From VGBV01 sp963813725 (GTDB lineage: Bacteria > Actinomycetota > Thermoleophilia > Solirubrobacterales > 70-9), in assembly GCA_963813725.1 (NCBI GenBank), contig CAWFAI010000006.1, positions 1 to 64,000 on the forward strand: a stretch of 64,000 nucleotides of DNA. Reading direction: 5' to 3'. Numbering within the stretch: the stretch's first letter is position 1; each line of letters opens with the position of its first letter. This document shows positions 8,263-17,007 of the stretch, piece by piece. Under the pieces are notes generated by a model. It was not told the origin of the DNA. It saw nothing but the letters and a program-made list of their open reading frames with translations, and ran no database searches. The translations under genes were made by a program, and so were the position numbers.

Positions 8263-9240
8263 CTAGCCGGCTGCTTTGGCCTGCTGGCGCTCGGGCGAGA
8301 TCCGGACCACGTCCCAGACCAGGCCGAGCTTCTCGAGCGTCCAGATCAGCGCGGCCGAGGGATCGAGCTGGGTGCGCCGCAGCCCGTGCACGGCCGATGT
8401 CGGGAATGCGTGGTGGCTGTTGTGCCAGGCCTCGCCCATGCTCGGCAGCGCCAGCCAGGCGAGGTTGCGTGACTCATCGGTGGTCTCGAAATCGCGCTTC
8501 CCGAACATGTGGCAGAGCGAGTTGATCGAGTAGGTGACGTGGTGCAGCACGAAGATCCGCACCGCGCCCCCCCAGAGCAGGCCCGTCAGCGCCGCGCCGA
8601 TGGTGCCGCCGATCAGCCAACCGAGCGCGAAGGGAACGGCGAGGCTGGCCAGCGCCCAGAAGATGAAGGTGCGGTCGACGAAGCTGATCACCGGGTCGTC
8701 GATCAGATCGGGAGCGAAGCGCTTCTTGTTGCCGCGCTGGGTGTGGATGAAGAGCCAGCCGACGTGGGCGTGGAAGAAGCCCTTGAACGCTCCCCAGACG
8801 CCCTCCCCGTGCCCGACGTGGGGGCTGTGGGGGTCGCCCTCCTCGTCGGAGAAGGCGTGGTGCTTGCGGTGGTCGGCGACCCATGAGATCACGGGGCCCT
8901 CGATCGCGGCTGAGCCGAGGCCGGCGAAGATCCCCCGGAGCGCGGGGCTGGTTTTGAAGGCGCGGTGGGTGAGCAGGCGGTGGAAGCCGACCGTGATCCC
9001 CAGGGTGCAGGGGATGTAGACGATCGCGAACACCACCAGGTCGTGCCAGTGCAGCAGGTTGTTCCAGACCTGCCAGGCGGCAAGGCCCAACAGCAGGAAC
9101 GGTGCGATCGTGAGGAAGCCGGTGATTATCCGGTCGCGCGTCTCGTGGGCGACCGGCTGGATAGCCGATGCCATCGAGGGGTCGGGGGACACCGGGGAAC
9201 GATCAATGGGCGCCTGCGATTCGGCGGTGGCGGTGGGCAT
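8263..9240 (-). CDS. Acyl-CoA (delta-9-type) fatty acid desaturase
   Basis: The ATG at 9240 has AAGGAGGAG upstream and gives 325 residues. An upstream in-frame extension to 9444 is unlikely. The three His boxes of membrane di-iron desaturases are all present: HRLLTH, HRKHH and HNSHH. Four or so hydrophobic segments separate them in the usual order. The family introduces a cis double bond in acyl chains, using O2 and a redox partner, at the cytoplasmic membrane face. The gene is divergent from a cold-shock protein, which suits a role in adjusting membrane fluidity. The region between the two starts (9241-9458) should hold both promoters. Confidence 0.92.
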   Translation of the reverse strand: MPTATAESQAPIDRSPVSPDPSMASAIQPVAHETRDRIITGFLTIAPFLLLGLAAWQVWNNLLHWHDLVVFAIVYIPCTLGITVGFHRLLTHRAFKTSPALRGIFAGLGSAAIEGPVISWVADHRKHHAFSDEEGDPHSPHVGHGEGVWGAFKGFFHAHVGWLFIHTQRGNKKRFAPDLIDDPVISFVDRTFIFWALASLAVPFALGWLIGGTIGAALTGLLWGGAVRIFVLHHVTYSINSLCHMFGKRDFETTDESRNLAWLALPSMGEAWHNSHHAFPTSAVHGLRRTQLDPSAALIWTLEKLGLVWDVVRISPERQQAKAAG

Positions 9241-9458
9241 CCGGTACTCCTCCTTGTGCTGTGCTCTGACGGAGTGCGCTCGGGGTGCCCCGGGTGTCTC
9301 TCGTCCCTGCGGCCACCCTAGCAGGGACATTTTGTGATCTGGGCTGCTACGGTCAGCACGTTCGGTCGGGTATTGAAACCCGGCAAGGTTGTGCCTAGCG
9401 CTCGCAGTCGGTGCTTTTCCGACCTCCGCGTTCGCAGCACACATATTGGAGGTAGTAA

Positions 9459-9662
9459 GTGCCTACTGGAACCGTGAAGTGGTTCAGCGACGACAAGGGC
9501 TATGGCTTCATCACGCCCGACGACGGCTCCGCCGACGTCTTCGTCCATCACAGCTCGATTGAGGGTGAGGGCTTCAAGACCCTCGCCGAGAACGCCAAGG
9601 TCGAGTACGAGACCGAGGACGGCCCCAAGGGCCCCGCGGCCACGGGCGTGAAGACGGTCTAA
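9459..9662 (+). CDS. cspA: Cold-shock protein (CspA family)
   Basis: A 67-residue single-domain OB-fold protein carries both RNA-binding motifs, KGYGFITPDD (RNP1) and VFVHHSSI (RNP2), and the N-terminal TGTVKWFSDDKG. GTG start with TTGGAGGTAG as ribosome site. It binds single-stranded RNA/DNA and acts as an RNA chaperone. The leader may be long, as is common for csp genes, and a strong terminator follows the stop. It differs from textbook CspA mainly in an acidic C-terminal stretch (YETEDGPKGP). Confidence 0.95.
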   Translation: MPTGTVKWFSDDKGYGFITPDDGSADVFVHHSSIEGEGFKTLAENAKVEYETEDGPKGPAATGVKTV

Positions 9663-9687
9663 CCGCCGAACCACGTTCGACCTTTCA

Positions 9688-9727
9688 GGAAAGGCCTCCC
9701 GCAACCCGGGGGGCCTTTCCGCTTCTT
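9688..9727 (+). terminator. Intrinsic terminator of the cold-shock gene
   Basis: GGAAAGGCCTCCC (9688-9700) pairs with GGGGGGCCTTTCC (9708-9720) over 13 bp including one G:U. The plus-strand flank GCTTCTT follows. It lies 26 bp after the csp stop. Confidence 0.8.
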
Positions 9728-9817
9728 GGGGCCCTTTCCCCAGAGCGTCTCTCTTGCCCGCCGACGCGGGGGCGAGAATGTCGCCTCCGTGGGTTGAACG
9801 AGCGGAGGAGCGACGGG

Positions 9818-11692
9818 TTGGAATCAGGCGATCGAAGAGGGCGGGCTCAACCGGCCGAGCAGGCCGAGGCGCAGATCGCGCTTCATGGCCTCGAGGGCGT
9901 GGACTCCGGGCTTCCCGCGGCGGCGAACGAGTACCGCGGCCCGCGGGATCCCGATGCCCTCCTGGCCCACCTGGGCCATCGCGAGTTCCGCCCGGGCCAG
10001 CGCGAGACCGTCGAGGCCACGCTCGCCGGGCGGGACTCCCTCGTGGTCATGCCGACCGGCGGCGGCAAGAGCCTCTGTTACCAGCTGCCCGGCCTGGCCT
10101 CGGAGCGGCTCGCGATCGTGGTCAGTCCGCTGATCGCGCTGATGGCCGATCAGTGGAAGAGGCTGGCCGCTGGCGGCCATCCGGCGGTGATGATCGCCTC
10201 GGGCATGCCCGACGACGTCGCCCGGGACGCCTACGCGCAGGTCCGCGACGGCCGCGCCCGCATCGTCTACTGCTCGCCCGAGCGCTTCGCCTCGCCGGGA
10301 TTCTGGGACGCCGTCTCCAGCCGCGAGGTGGACCTGCTGGCCGTCGACGAGGCCCACTGCATCTCCGAGTGGGGGCACGACTTCCGGCCCGACTACCTGC
10401 GGCTGCCGCGCGTGATCGAGCGGTTGGGCCGCCCCACCGTGATGGCCTGCACGGCGACCGCCACCCAGGTCGTCTCGACAGAGATCTCCCAGCGGCTGGG
10501 GCTGCGAGAGCCGCTGATGGTGCGCTCGGGCTTCGACCGGCCCAACCTCAGCTTCGACACCGTCACCTTCGAGGGCCAGGGATCGAAGGCGCGGAAGCTG
10601 GCGATGCTCCTGCACGGCCTGGCGGACCAGGCCAACAGGCCGGCGATCGTCTACTGCGGCACCCGCCGCGACACCGAGGAGGTCGCCACCGCGCTGCGCG
10701 AGAGCGGCCTGGCCACCGCGTCCTACCACGCCGGCATGCAGCCCGACGAGCGCGCCTCGGCACAGCACAGGTTCATGAGCGGCGACGCCGACGTGATCAC
10801 CGCGACCAACGCCTTCGGCATGGGAGTGGACAAGGCCGACGTGCGCTCGGTCTGGCACTGGGCCATCCCCACCAGCGTCGAGGCCTACTACCAGGAGGCC
10901 GGGCGCGCGGGCCGCGACGGCCTGCCCTCACGCGCGGTGCTGCTGGCCGGGCGCTCGGACTTGGGGCGGCTGGTCCGCTTCATCAAGCAGCGCGAAGTGG
11001 AGCCGGACGCGGTCGCCTCTTACGCGCAGCGGCTCGCGGCCCTGTCTGACTCGGACGGCTCGCTGGTGATCGACAACCCGCGCCTGGATGAGGAGCGCGT
11101 GAAGCTGGCGATCGCCGAGCGCGCTGGCGCCCTGGCGGTCGAGCCGGCCCCGGGCGGCCGCCTGGAGCTGACGCTGAGCGGCGATCTGGACCGCTCGCAG
11201 GCGGCCGCCGTCTGCCGCGCGGCCCGGGACCGCTCCTGGCGCGCCTACCGGGCGATCGAGGCCTTCAGCTTCTCGGACCGCTGCCGCCGCAGGCTGCTGC
11301 TGGATCACTTCGGCGACGCGACTCCCGGCGCCCCGCAGGGGCGGTGCTGCGATGTGTGCGACGCGGAGTCCTGGCTGCCGGACCCGGCGGAGCTCCAGGT
11401 CCAAGCGCGCAGAAGAAGAAAACCGGCTGGGGAAGGCCGAGCGACCTCCGGCGGAGGGGAAGTCACGGAGCTGACGCCCGACGGCGAGGCCCTGTTCGAG
11501 TCTCTGCGCGAGTGGCGGCTGCGCGCCGCGGCCGGGAAGCCCGCCTACACGGTGGCGAACAACCGCACCCTGGAAGGCATCGCCGCCTCGCGGCCCACCG
11601 ATCGAGCCAGCCTGGCGAGCATCCACGGCGTCGGCCCGGCCTTCCTCGAGCGCCACGGCGACGAGGTGCTGGAGCTGGTCGCCGCGGCCTAG
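9818..11692 (+). CDS. recQ: ATP-dependent DNA helicase RecQ
   Basis: About 624 residues from TTG 9818, chosen because GGAGGAG lies 7 bases upstream. In order: helicase motif I (MPTGGGKSLCYQLP), Ia (VVSPLIALMADQ), DEAH-type box (VDEAHCISEWGHDFRPDY), motif III (TATAT), and C-terminal helicase motifs (IVYCGTRRDTEEVA, GMGVDKADVR, QEAGRAGRDG). The RecQ-Ct zinc-binding region follows (FSDRCRRRLLLDHFGD, RCCDVCD), then a C-terminal HRDC domain (LFESLREWR, HGVGPAFLERHG). It unwinds branched DNA 3'-5' in recombination and fork repair. The length and domain set are complete. Confidence 0.95.
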   Translation: MESGDRRGRAQPAEQAEAQIALHGLEGVDSGLPAAANEYRGPRDPDALLAHLGHREFRPGQRETVEATLAGRDSLVVMPTGGGKSLCYQLPGLASERLAIVVSPLIALMADQWKRLAAGGHPAVMIASGMPDDVARDAYAQVRDGRARIVYCSPERFASPGFWDAVSSREVDLLAVDEAHCISEWGHDFRPDYLRLPRVIERLGRPTVMACTATATQVVSTEISQRLGLREPLMVRSGFDRPNLSFDTVTFEGQGSKARKLAMLLHGLADQANRPAIVYCGTRRDTEEVATALRESGLATASYHAGMQPDERASAQHRFMSGDADVITATNAFGMGVDKADVRSVWHWAIPTSVEAYYQEAGRAGRDGLPSRAVLLAGRSDLGRLVRFIKQREVEPDAVASYAQRLAALSDSDGSLVIDNPRLDEERVKLAIAERAGALAVEPAPGGRLELTLSGDLDRSQAAAVCRAARDRSWRAYRAIEAFSFSDRCRRRLLLDHFGDATPGAPQGRCCDVCDAESWLPDPAELQVQARRRRKPAGEGRATSGGGEVTELTPDGEALFESLREWRLRAAAGKPAYTVANNRTLEGIAASRPTDRASLASIHGVGPAFLERHGDEVLELVAAA

Positions 11693-11704
11693 GGGCGCCG
11701 GTCC

Positions 11705-13114
11705 CTAGTCACCGCGTGCGGCGGCGATCAGGCCCCGCGCGGGTGTGATCTGCTCGACCGGCTTGAAGCGCTCCTCGGCGACGAGCGCCGTGATCGTGCT
11801 GACGCTGGGGTCGCCGGTGCCGGTGATCTCGAAGCTGCCGATGATCCCGTCCTCGACCTGGGTCTCGAACAGGGCCTCGATGACCGAGGCGCGCTCGGCG
11901 CCGGCCTCCATCGCCGTCAGCAGCACGTCGGCCGCCTGACCGGCGTAGGGGGCGAAGAGCTCGACTGGCTCGCCGCCCAGATCGGACTCGAGCGCGCTGA
12001 TCAGCTCCTCGGCCGGCCCCGTGAGGCTGCCGGGGGTCTGGCCAGGGACCGTGACGAACATCCCCGCCGCGTCCTGGCCGACGTCGTCGATCGTCGCCTG
12101 CTGGGCGAACCCGTCGAAGGCGAGCAGGGCGACGCTCTCGTTGTCGCCGAGCTCGACCACCTTGTCCTGGATCAGCTTCGCCCCGTTCTGGTCGAGCAGG
12201 CCGGCGAGCACCACCGAGTCGGGCGAACCCTCGGCCGCGCGCTCCATCAGGTCCTCGTAGTCGGCCGCCTCGGGATCCCAGAAGTCGAGGCCGGAGACCT
12301 CCAGCCCCAGCTCCTGTGCCGCGCCGACGAACGCGTCCGCCTGCCCGCTGCTGGTCGGGTCCCCGTCCGCGAACAGCACGTAGGGGCTGGCGAAGCCCTG
12401 GTCCTGCGCGAACTGGGCCAGCCCCGCGGCCTGCGCAGCGTCGTTGGGAACGACCCTGGCGTAGTTACGGGTGCCGGAGGGATAAAAGGAGTCGGGTTCC
12501 TCCGGGTCGCAGCTGGGGCTGTCCTGGGTCAGGCAGATCAGGGTGTTGCCCGGCGAGACCATCGCGACGCCGCCGTCGGGGGCCTCGTTCAGAATCGGGA
12601 TCTCGATCGCCGCGCAGCCCGAGTTGTAGGTGCCGACGACGCCGACGACGTCGGGGTTCGCGGCGTAGGCCCTGGCATTCTCCTCGCACTGCGCCTCGTC
12701 CCACTCGCCGGTGGAGGCGATCGAGTCGTCGCACGCCTGGAAGCCGACGTTCACCTCGCCCGCCTTCCATTCGGCGTCCTCCAGCACGATCCGGATCGCC
12801 TCGACCATCTGCTCGGAGCGTTCCGCAGAGTCCCCCTGCATCGGCAGGTCTGAGGCGATCAGCACGTCGGGATCGCCCTCGCCGCCGTACTCGAGCTCGG
12901 CGCAGGAGGAGTCGGGTAGAACCTCCACGCCCTCGTCGCCGTCATCGCCATCGCCGCCGCACGCGGCGAGCGCCAGGGCCAAAGCGAGACAGGAGAGCAG
13001 AGCGACCGTAAGCCGAGGCCGCGGAACTAGCCGCCGGCGTCGTCGCTGCGGGGAGGCTCGGGCAGACCGAGCCGCTCCCTGGCCTTCTTCACGGCGGGAA
13101 TCGAGGTACGGCAT
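11705..13114 (-). CDS. ABC-transporter substrate-binding lipoprotein (branched-chain amino acid-type)
   Basis: The mature part is a type I periplasmic-binding fold of the Leu/Ile/Val (Peripla_BP_6) family. It opens with DPDVLIASDLPMQGDSAERSEQMVEAI, has a ligand-loop-like VGTYNSGCAA, and continues to the second lobe (FASPYVLFADGDPTSSG). A lipobox LALAAC-GG places it as an anchored extracytoplasmic lipoprotein. The start is uncertain. No ATG/GTG lies right before the signal sequence (LTVALLSCLALALALAAC). The nearest in-frame ATG, 13114, overlaps the upstream zinc-ribbon gene by 88 bp and gives a long Arg-rich n-region. No permease or ATPase gene is adjacent, so it is an orphan binding protein here. 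Confidence 0.8.
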   Translation of the reverse strand: MPYLDSRREEGQGAARSARASPQRRRRRLVPRPRLTVALLSCLALALALAACGGDGDDGDEGVEVLPDSSCAELEYGGEGDPDVLIASDLPMQGDSAERSEQMVEAIRIVLEDAEWKAGEVNVGFQACDDSIASTGEWDEAQCEENARAYAANPDVVGVVGTYNSGCAAIEIPILNEAPDGGVAMVSPGNTLICLTQDSPSCDPEEPDSFYPSGTRNYARVVPNDAAQAAGLAQFAQDQGFASPYVLFADGDPTSSGQADAFVGAAQELGLEVSGLDFWDPEAADYEDLMERAAEGSPDSVVLAGLLDQNGAKLIQDKVVELGDNESVALLAFDGFAQQATIDDVGQDAAGMFVTVPGQTPGSLTGPAEELISALESDLGGEPVELFAPYAGQAADVLLTAMEAGAERASVIEALFETQVEDGIIGSFEITGTGDPSVSTITALVAEERFKPVEQITPARGLIAAARGD

Positions 13115-13401
13115 GCCTGGGCGATCTGGTTGTCGGGACGGCTCGGGTCGCGCTTGATCTCGAACTCTACCCGGGCTGCCGAACGAAGCTGCTGACTCTT
13201 GGCTGCAGGAGCGTCGTCGGGGATGTCGGCGACGCTGTCCTCCTCGGCCATCTCGCGCCGGCAGGCGAGGCAATAGAGCTTGCGGCCCCTGCGCTCCCAG
13301 CCGACCGGCAGCTTCGGGGTGTCCGGGCCCACCGGCATCCCCACGGTCACCTCGCAGCGGGCGCACGTCCACTTCTTGACCGCTGCCTTTGCCTTGGCCA
13401 T
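13027..13401 (-). CDS. Small zinc-ribbon protein with HTH-like C-terminus, unknown function
   Basis: This 124-residue basic protein has CARC near residue 13 and CLAC near residue 48, a CxxC-CxxC pair expected to bind one Zn. The C-terminal part (DNQIAQACRTSIPAVKKARERLGLPEP) resembles a short helix-turn-helix. Nucleic-acid binding is therefore possible but unproven. The gene starts 10 bp after the ThDP enzyme and its 3' end overlaps the lipoprotein's possible start, so the three may be one transcript. I do not recognise a named family. Confidence 0.7.
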   Translation of the reverse strand: MAKAKAAVKKWTCARCEVTVGMPVGPDTPKLPVGWERRGRKLYCLACRREMAEEDSVADIPDDAPAAKSQQLRSAARVEFEIKRDPSRPDNQIAQACRTSIPAVKKARERLGLPEPPRSDDAGG

Positions 13402-13411
13402 CAGCCGCCCA

Positions 13412-15082
13412 TCACGCGAGGTTGGACTTCCGCGGATATACGACCTCGGGGTCGGTCAGCACGTTGACCAGCGCCGGCTTGCCCGACGCGAAGGCGCGCT
13501 CCAGCGCCGGGCGCAGCTCGGCGGGCTCGCGGACCAGCTCGCCGTGGCAGCCCAGCGCCGCCACGAGCTCGTCGTAGCGGGTCTCGGGCCGCAGCTCGGC
13601 GGCGATCGAGTAGCCGTAGAGGAACTTCATCGGATGGTGCTCCAGCGCCCAGATGCCGTTGTTGCCCATCACCGCAACCACCGGCAGCTTGTGGCGGGCC
13701 ATGGTGTCGAACTCCATTCCCGAGAAGCCGAAGGCGCCGTCGCCCAGCAGCAGGCAGACCTGGCGCTCGGGGTGGGCCAGCTTGGCCCCGATCGCCTGCC
13801 CCGGGCCGGCCCCGAGGCAGCCGTAGGGACCCGGGTCCATCCACGTGCCGGGCTCCCAGGTCTGGAACACCCGGCCCGCGTAGCTGACGAAGTCACCGCC
13901 GTCGCCGATCACGATCGCGTCGCGGTCGAGGAACTCGCCGAGCTCCCTGTAGACCCGCATGGGATGAAGCGGCGAGCGCTCGTCGTTCAGCTCCTCCTCC
14001 TCGGCACCGCGCTTCTCGGTCTCCACCTGACGGAGCTCGGCGACCCACTTCGCGGTGCGCTTGCTGTGGTTTGCGGCAGCCTCGCCGTCCGCGGCCTCGC
14101 GGATCGCAGCGAGGCTGGCGTCGATGTCGCCGACCAGGCCCAGGTCGGGCTGGCGGTTGCGCTCCAGGCGGTTGGGCGCCAGGTCGAGCATGATCAGCTT
14201 CGCGTCCTCGGCGACCGAAGCGCCGAAGCCGAGCCTGAAGTCCAGCGGCACGCCGATCACCAGCGCCACGTCGCAGCCGCCCAATCCGGCGCCGCGGGCG
14301 CGGGAGAAGTAGAGCTCGTGGTCAGGGGGCATGCAACCGCGGCCCATCCCGTTGAGGAAGACGGGCGCGCCCAGGGCCTCGGCGAGCTGGCGCAGCTCGC
14401 CCTCGGCCCGGCCCCAATAGACGTTGCTGCCGGCCATGATCGCCGGCCGCTCGGCGCCCGCCAGCAGCTTCGCCGCCTCCTCCACCCCGTCCGCAGGCTC
14501 GGCCACCCGCGCGGGGATCTCGGGCGGATCGGCCCGCCCCTCCATGAAGACGACGTCGAGCGGGTAGTCGACGAAGGTCGGTCCCAGCGGGGGCGTCATC
14601 GACAGGTCGATCGCCGCCGCCGTCACCTCGGGGATCTCGTCCGTGCTCTTCGCGGTCACGGCCGACTTCGCGAGCGGCTCCACGAACGGCACGTGATCGA
14701 TCTCCTGCAGCGAGCCCGAGCCCCAGCGCATCTCGGGCGCCCGCCCGCCCAGCGTCGTCAGCGGCACGCCATCGGCCTGGGCGCTGGCGATCGCGCTCAT
14801 CCCGTTGGTCACACCGCAGCCCGCCGTCAGCGCGCAGACCCCGGGCTCCCGCGTGGCCTTCGCCCAGCCGATCGCCGCAAACGCGGCCGACTGCTCGTGG
14901 CGGGTGTCGACGACGTCGATGCCCTCTTCCTTGCAGCCGTCGTAGACCGAGAACAGGTGCCCGCCCGAGAGCGTGAACAGCTTGCTGACGCCGCGGCTCT
15001 TCATGGCCCGCGCGACGAGGCGCCCCCCGTGCATGGCTGCTTCGGCGTGCCCTTTGTCCGCGACCTTTTCGGGCGTAGCCAT
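13412..15082 (-). CDS. Thiamine-diphosphate-dependent enzyme (acetolactate synthase / 2-hydroxyacyl-CoA lyase-like)
   Basis: 556 residues from ATG 15082. An N-terminal pyrimidine-binding domain contains the conserved catalytic Glu in DTRHEQSAAFAAIGWAKA. The central Rossmann-like domain runs from about residue 190. The C-terminal pyrophosphate domain carries the ThDP/Mg motif GDGAFGFSGMEFDTMARHKLP ending in NN. The overall length suits acetolactate synthase, oxalyl-CoA decarboxylase or 2-hydroxyacyl-CoA lyase. FVDYPLDVVFMEG resembles the lyase branch, but substrate cannot be fixed. No acetolactate synthase small subunit (ilvN) is adjacent, so branched-chain amino-acid synthesis is not the obvious role. 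Confidence 0.85.
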   Translation of the reverse strand: MATPEKVADKGHAEAAMHGGRLVARAMKSRGVSKLFTLSGGHLFSVYDGCKEEGIDVVDTRHEQSAAFAAIGWAKATREPGVCALTAGCGVTNGMSAIASAQADGVPLTTLGGRAPEMRWGSGSLQEIDHVPFVEPLAKSAVTAKSTDEIPEVTAAAIDLSMTPPLGPTFVDYPLDVVFMEGRADPPEIPARVAEPADGVEEAAKLLAGAERPAIMAGSNVYWGRAEGELRQLAEALGAPVFLNGMGRGCMPPDHELYFSRARGAGLGGCDVALVIGVPLDFRLGFGASVAEDAKLIMLDLAPNRLERNRQPDLGLVGDIDASLAAIREAADGEAAANHSKRTAKWVAELRQVETEKRGAEEEELNDERSPLHPMRVYRELGEFLDRDAIVIGDGGDFVSYAGRVFQTWEPGTWMDPGPYGCLGAGPGQAIGAKLAHPERQVCLLLGDGAFGFSGMEFDTMARHKLPVVAVMGNNGIWALEHHPMKFLYGYSIAAELRPETRYDELVAALGCHGELVREPAELRPALERAFASGKPALVNVLTDPEVVYPRKSNLA

Positions 15083-15274
15083 GCAGCCGAGCCTATCGGG
15101 ACGGCCTGCCCGCGGGTTACGACAAATGGACCATGCGTCCGTCAGGCGGCCAGGCGGGTGAATACAGGCTTTCAGGTATCCGGCCCCGACCCGCCGATGC
15201 CGACGAATGTGACATTGCCACCGGCGGGCCCCGGATAGGCGACCCGTCCCGATCCCCAAAGGGGGTATGACGGA

Positions 15275-15862
15275 ATGAGCACAAAGGAAAAGGGACTTCT
15301 CTCCCTGCTTCTCGTCGGTGTGATGAGCGCGGTGGTCGGGATGGGCGTCTTCGGCGCCTTCTCAGCCACCACCTCGAATACCGGCAACCAGGTCACGGCC
15401 GGCACGGTCGCGATCTCGGACAACGATTCGAACACGGCCATGTACAGCGTCGGCAACCAGAAGCCGGGTGACACGCTGACCCGCTGCATCAGGGTCACCT
15501 ACACCGGCTCGCTGGCCTCGAACGTGCGCCTGTACACGGGCAGCTCGATCGGCGCGCTTGGCCCGCACGTGAACCTGACGGTCACGCCGGGCACGATGCC
15601 GACCGGGACCACGTTCCCCAACTGCACCGGCTTCACGGCCGACGGCGCGGCGATCTTCAACAACACGCTGTCGAATTTCGCCGCGACGCACTCGAGCTAC
15701 GCGACGGGGTTGGTCGACAACCCGGGCTCGAGCTCGAGCTGGGTACAGAACGACAACGTCGTCTACCAGTTCACGGTGCAGCTGTCGGCCTCGGCGCCCG
15801 ATACGGCGCAGGGCGCCACCACGGGCACCCACACCTACACCTGGGAGGCGCAGAACCAGTAG
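15275..15862 (+). CDS. SipW-dependent TasA/camelysin-like secreted subunit
   Basis: The 195-residue protein has a 28-residue N-terminal hydrophobic segment ending FGAFSATTSNTGNQVTAGT. This matches the processing region of TasA/CalY-type exported proteins (hydrophobic stretch, then AF, then a Thr/Asn-rich start) cleaved by SipW-type peptidases. The mature part is a Thr/Ser/Asn-rich beta domain with PGDTLTRCIRVTYTGSLASNVRLYTG and ends VVYQFTVQLSASAPDTAQGATTGTHTYTW. The latter is the usual C-terminal strand set of TasA-like fibre subunits. Two Cys in the mature part could bridge. It is the first gene of a five-gene operon, followed by a GC-rich hairpin, and is the best candidate for the abundant structural subunit. 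Confidence 0.8.
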   Translation: MSTKEKGLLSLLLVGVMSAVVGMGVFGAFSATTSNTGNQVTAGTVAISDNDSNTAMYSVGNQKPGDTLTRCIRVTYTGSLASNVRLYTGSSIGALGPHVNLTVTPGTMPTGTTFPNCTGFTADGAAIFNNTLSNFAATHSSYATGLVDNPGSSSSWVQNDNVVYQFTVQLSASAPDTAQGATTGTHTYTWEAQNQ

Positions 15863-15876
15863 CGGGCTCTCCGGCC

Positions 15877-15907
15877 GGGCCGCCGCCGCCACGCGCGGCG
15901 GCGGCCC
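15877..15907 (+). terminator. 13-bp intercistronic stem-loop, possible partial terminator or RNA-stability element
   Basis: GGGCCGCCGCCGC (15877-15889) and GCGGCGGCGGCCC (15895-15907) pair perfectly over 13 bp with a 5-nt loop. No T-run follows, so efficient intrinsic termination is unlikely. Between the first and second genes of the operon, such a hairpin could protect or attenuate, giving more message for the first gene. Confidence 0.6.
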
Positions 15908-15928
15908 GCCCCTTGGAGCCGGGCTCCG

Positions 15929-16456
15929 ATGACCGCACGAACTCGAACCAGGTTCGCCCGCGCCACAGGCTGCGCGCTCGGTGCGGCGCTGGCGCTGGCG
16001 CTGATCGCAGGCAGCCGCCCCGCCGGCGGCCAGGGAGCGGTCGGAGCCGAGGTCAGCGTCTACGCGAACCAGACCGGTGAGCTGGCGGTCGCCCCCGCCG
16101 GGCCCCAGAAGTTCCTGCACGAGCCGGCGCTGATGGCCGGTCGTACGGCCTCCGGCAGCTTCGTTCTCACGAACCAGACGGGGGACCGGCTCATGATCCG
16201 GATGGCAGCGCTCGGCTCCCAGCGCTCGCTTGACGATTCGCTGGGGGTCACGATCAGCGCAGGCGGCGTGCGGCTCGCGAGCGGGACGCTGGGCGAGCTC
16301 GCAGCGGCCGCAGGAAAGCCGCTGCCAATGGCCCCCGGGGCCCGGCGAAGGGTGGAGGTGGCAGTGTCGCTGCCGGCGCACAGCAGCGGGACACGCGCAG
16401 CAGCGGCGCTGGTCGATGTGGCGATCAACTTCCGGGTCCGGGACGGGGTTCCCTGA
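15929..16456 (+). CDS. Secreted TasA-operon protein, beta-sandwich-like
   Basis: 175 residues. A basic N-terminus and hydrophobic segment (ALGAALALALIAGSRPAGG) form a signal peptide of more ordinary type I form, without the AF-Thr/Asn-rich start of its neighbours. The mature part (LMAGRTASGSFVLTNQTGDRLMIRMAALG, later RRRVEVAVSLPAHSSG) has the strand pattern of a DUF11/TasA-like beta sandwich. It may be an accessory or anchor subunit. Its stop overlaps the signal peptidase start by one base (TGATG), showing translational coupling. Confidence 0.7.
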   Translation: MTARTRTRFARATGCALGAALALALIAGSRPAGGQGAVGAEVSVYANQTGELAVAPAGPQKFLHEPALMAGRTASGSFVLTNQTGDRLMIRMAALGSQRSLDDSLGVTISAGGVRLASGTLGELAAAAGKPLPMAPGARRRVEVAVSLPAHSSGTRAAAALVDVAINFRVRDGVP

Positions 16457-17007
16457 TGCTTCCCTGGCGCGCGCATCTGCTGCGCATCCAGCTCGCGGCG
16501 GCCTCGGGCTGGTTCCTCGCGGGCTTCGTCTTCTGCGTCCTGATCGCGGCGGTGGGGCCGATGGCGCTGGGCATGAGCACCTACACGGTCCGCTCAGGAT
16601 CGATGTCCCCTGCGATCGAGACCGGCGACGTCGTCATCGCTCGCACGATCAGCCCTGAGCGCGCCGTCGTCGGCGACGTCATCACCTTCGAGGACCCAGA
16701 GGGCAGCGGCGCCCTGATCACCCACCGCGTCCGAGCCATCTCCGAGCGGGCCGGCGTCATCAATTTCACAACCCGGGGTGACGCGAACAACACCTTCGAG
16801 CGCTGGAGCACTCCGTCTGATGGCAGCCTCGGCCAAGTCTCCTATCGCATCCCCCTGCTCGGCTACGCCCTCGGCGCGATCGGCTCGACCGCGGGCAAGC
16901 TGGGGCTGATCGTCGTCCCTGCGCTGCTGCTCTGCGCGCTTGGCCTGCTGCGGATCTGGGCTCCCGAGCGCACCACCCAGCGCCGGACCGCCGGAGCAGG
17001 CCGATGA
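16456..17007 (+). CDS. SipW-type signal peptidase I (S26B, Ser/His dyad)
   Basis: 183 residues with one N-terminal hydrophobic helix (about 15-40) and one near the C-terminus (about 148-170). The nucleophile motif is VRSGSMSPAIETGDVVIAR, with Ser in SMSP. The general-base position holds His (ALITHRVRAI), not the Lys of bacterial LepB. RGDAN, box E, is also present. A Ser/His pair is diagnostic of the archaeal/ER-type branch that includes SipW of Bacillus, which processes TasA and TapA. The operon position between TasA-like substrates fits that role directly. It starts on the preceding stop and overlaps the next gene by 4 bp. Confidence 0.88.
   Translation: MLPWRAHLLRIQLAAASGWFLAGFVFCVLIAAVGPMALGMSTYTVRSGSMSPAIETGDVVIARTISPERAVVGDVITFEDPEGSGALITHRVRAISERAGVINFTTRGDANNTFERWSTPSDGSLGQVSYRIPLLGYALGAIGSTAGKLGLIVVPALLLCALGLLRIWAPERTTQRRTAGAGR

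Noticed and set aside
13412..15259. Longer start for the ThDP enzyme at 15259
   Set aside because: The first 59 residues have no family similarity and would overlap the operon's upstream region; ATG 15082 fits the family.
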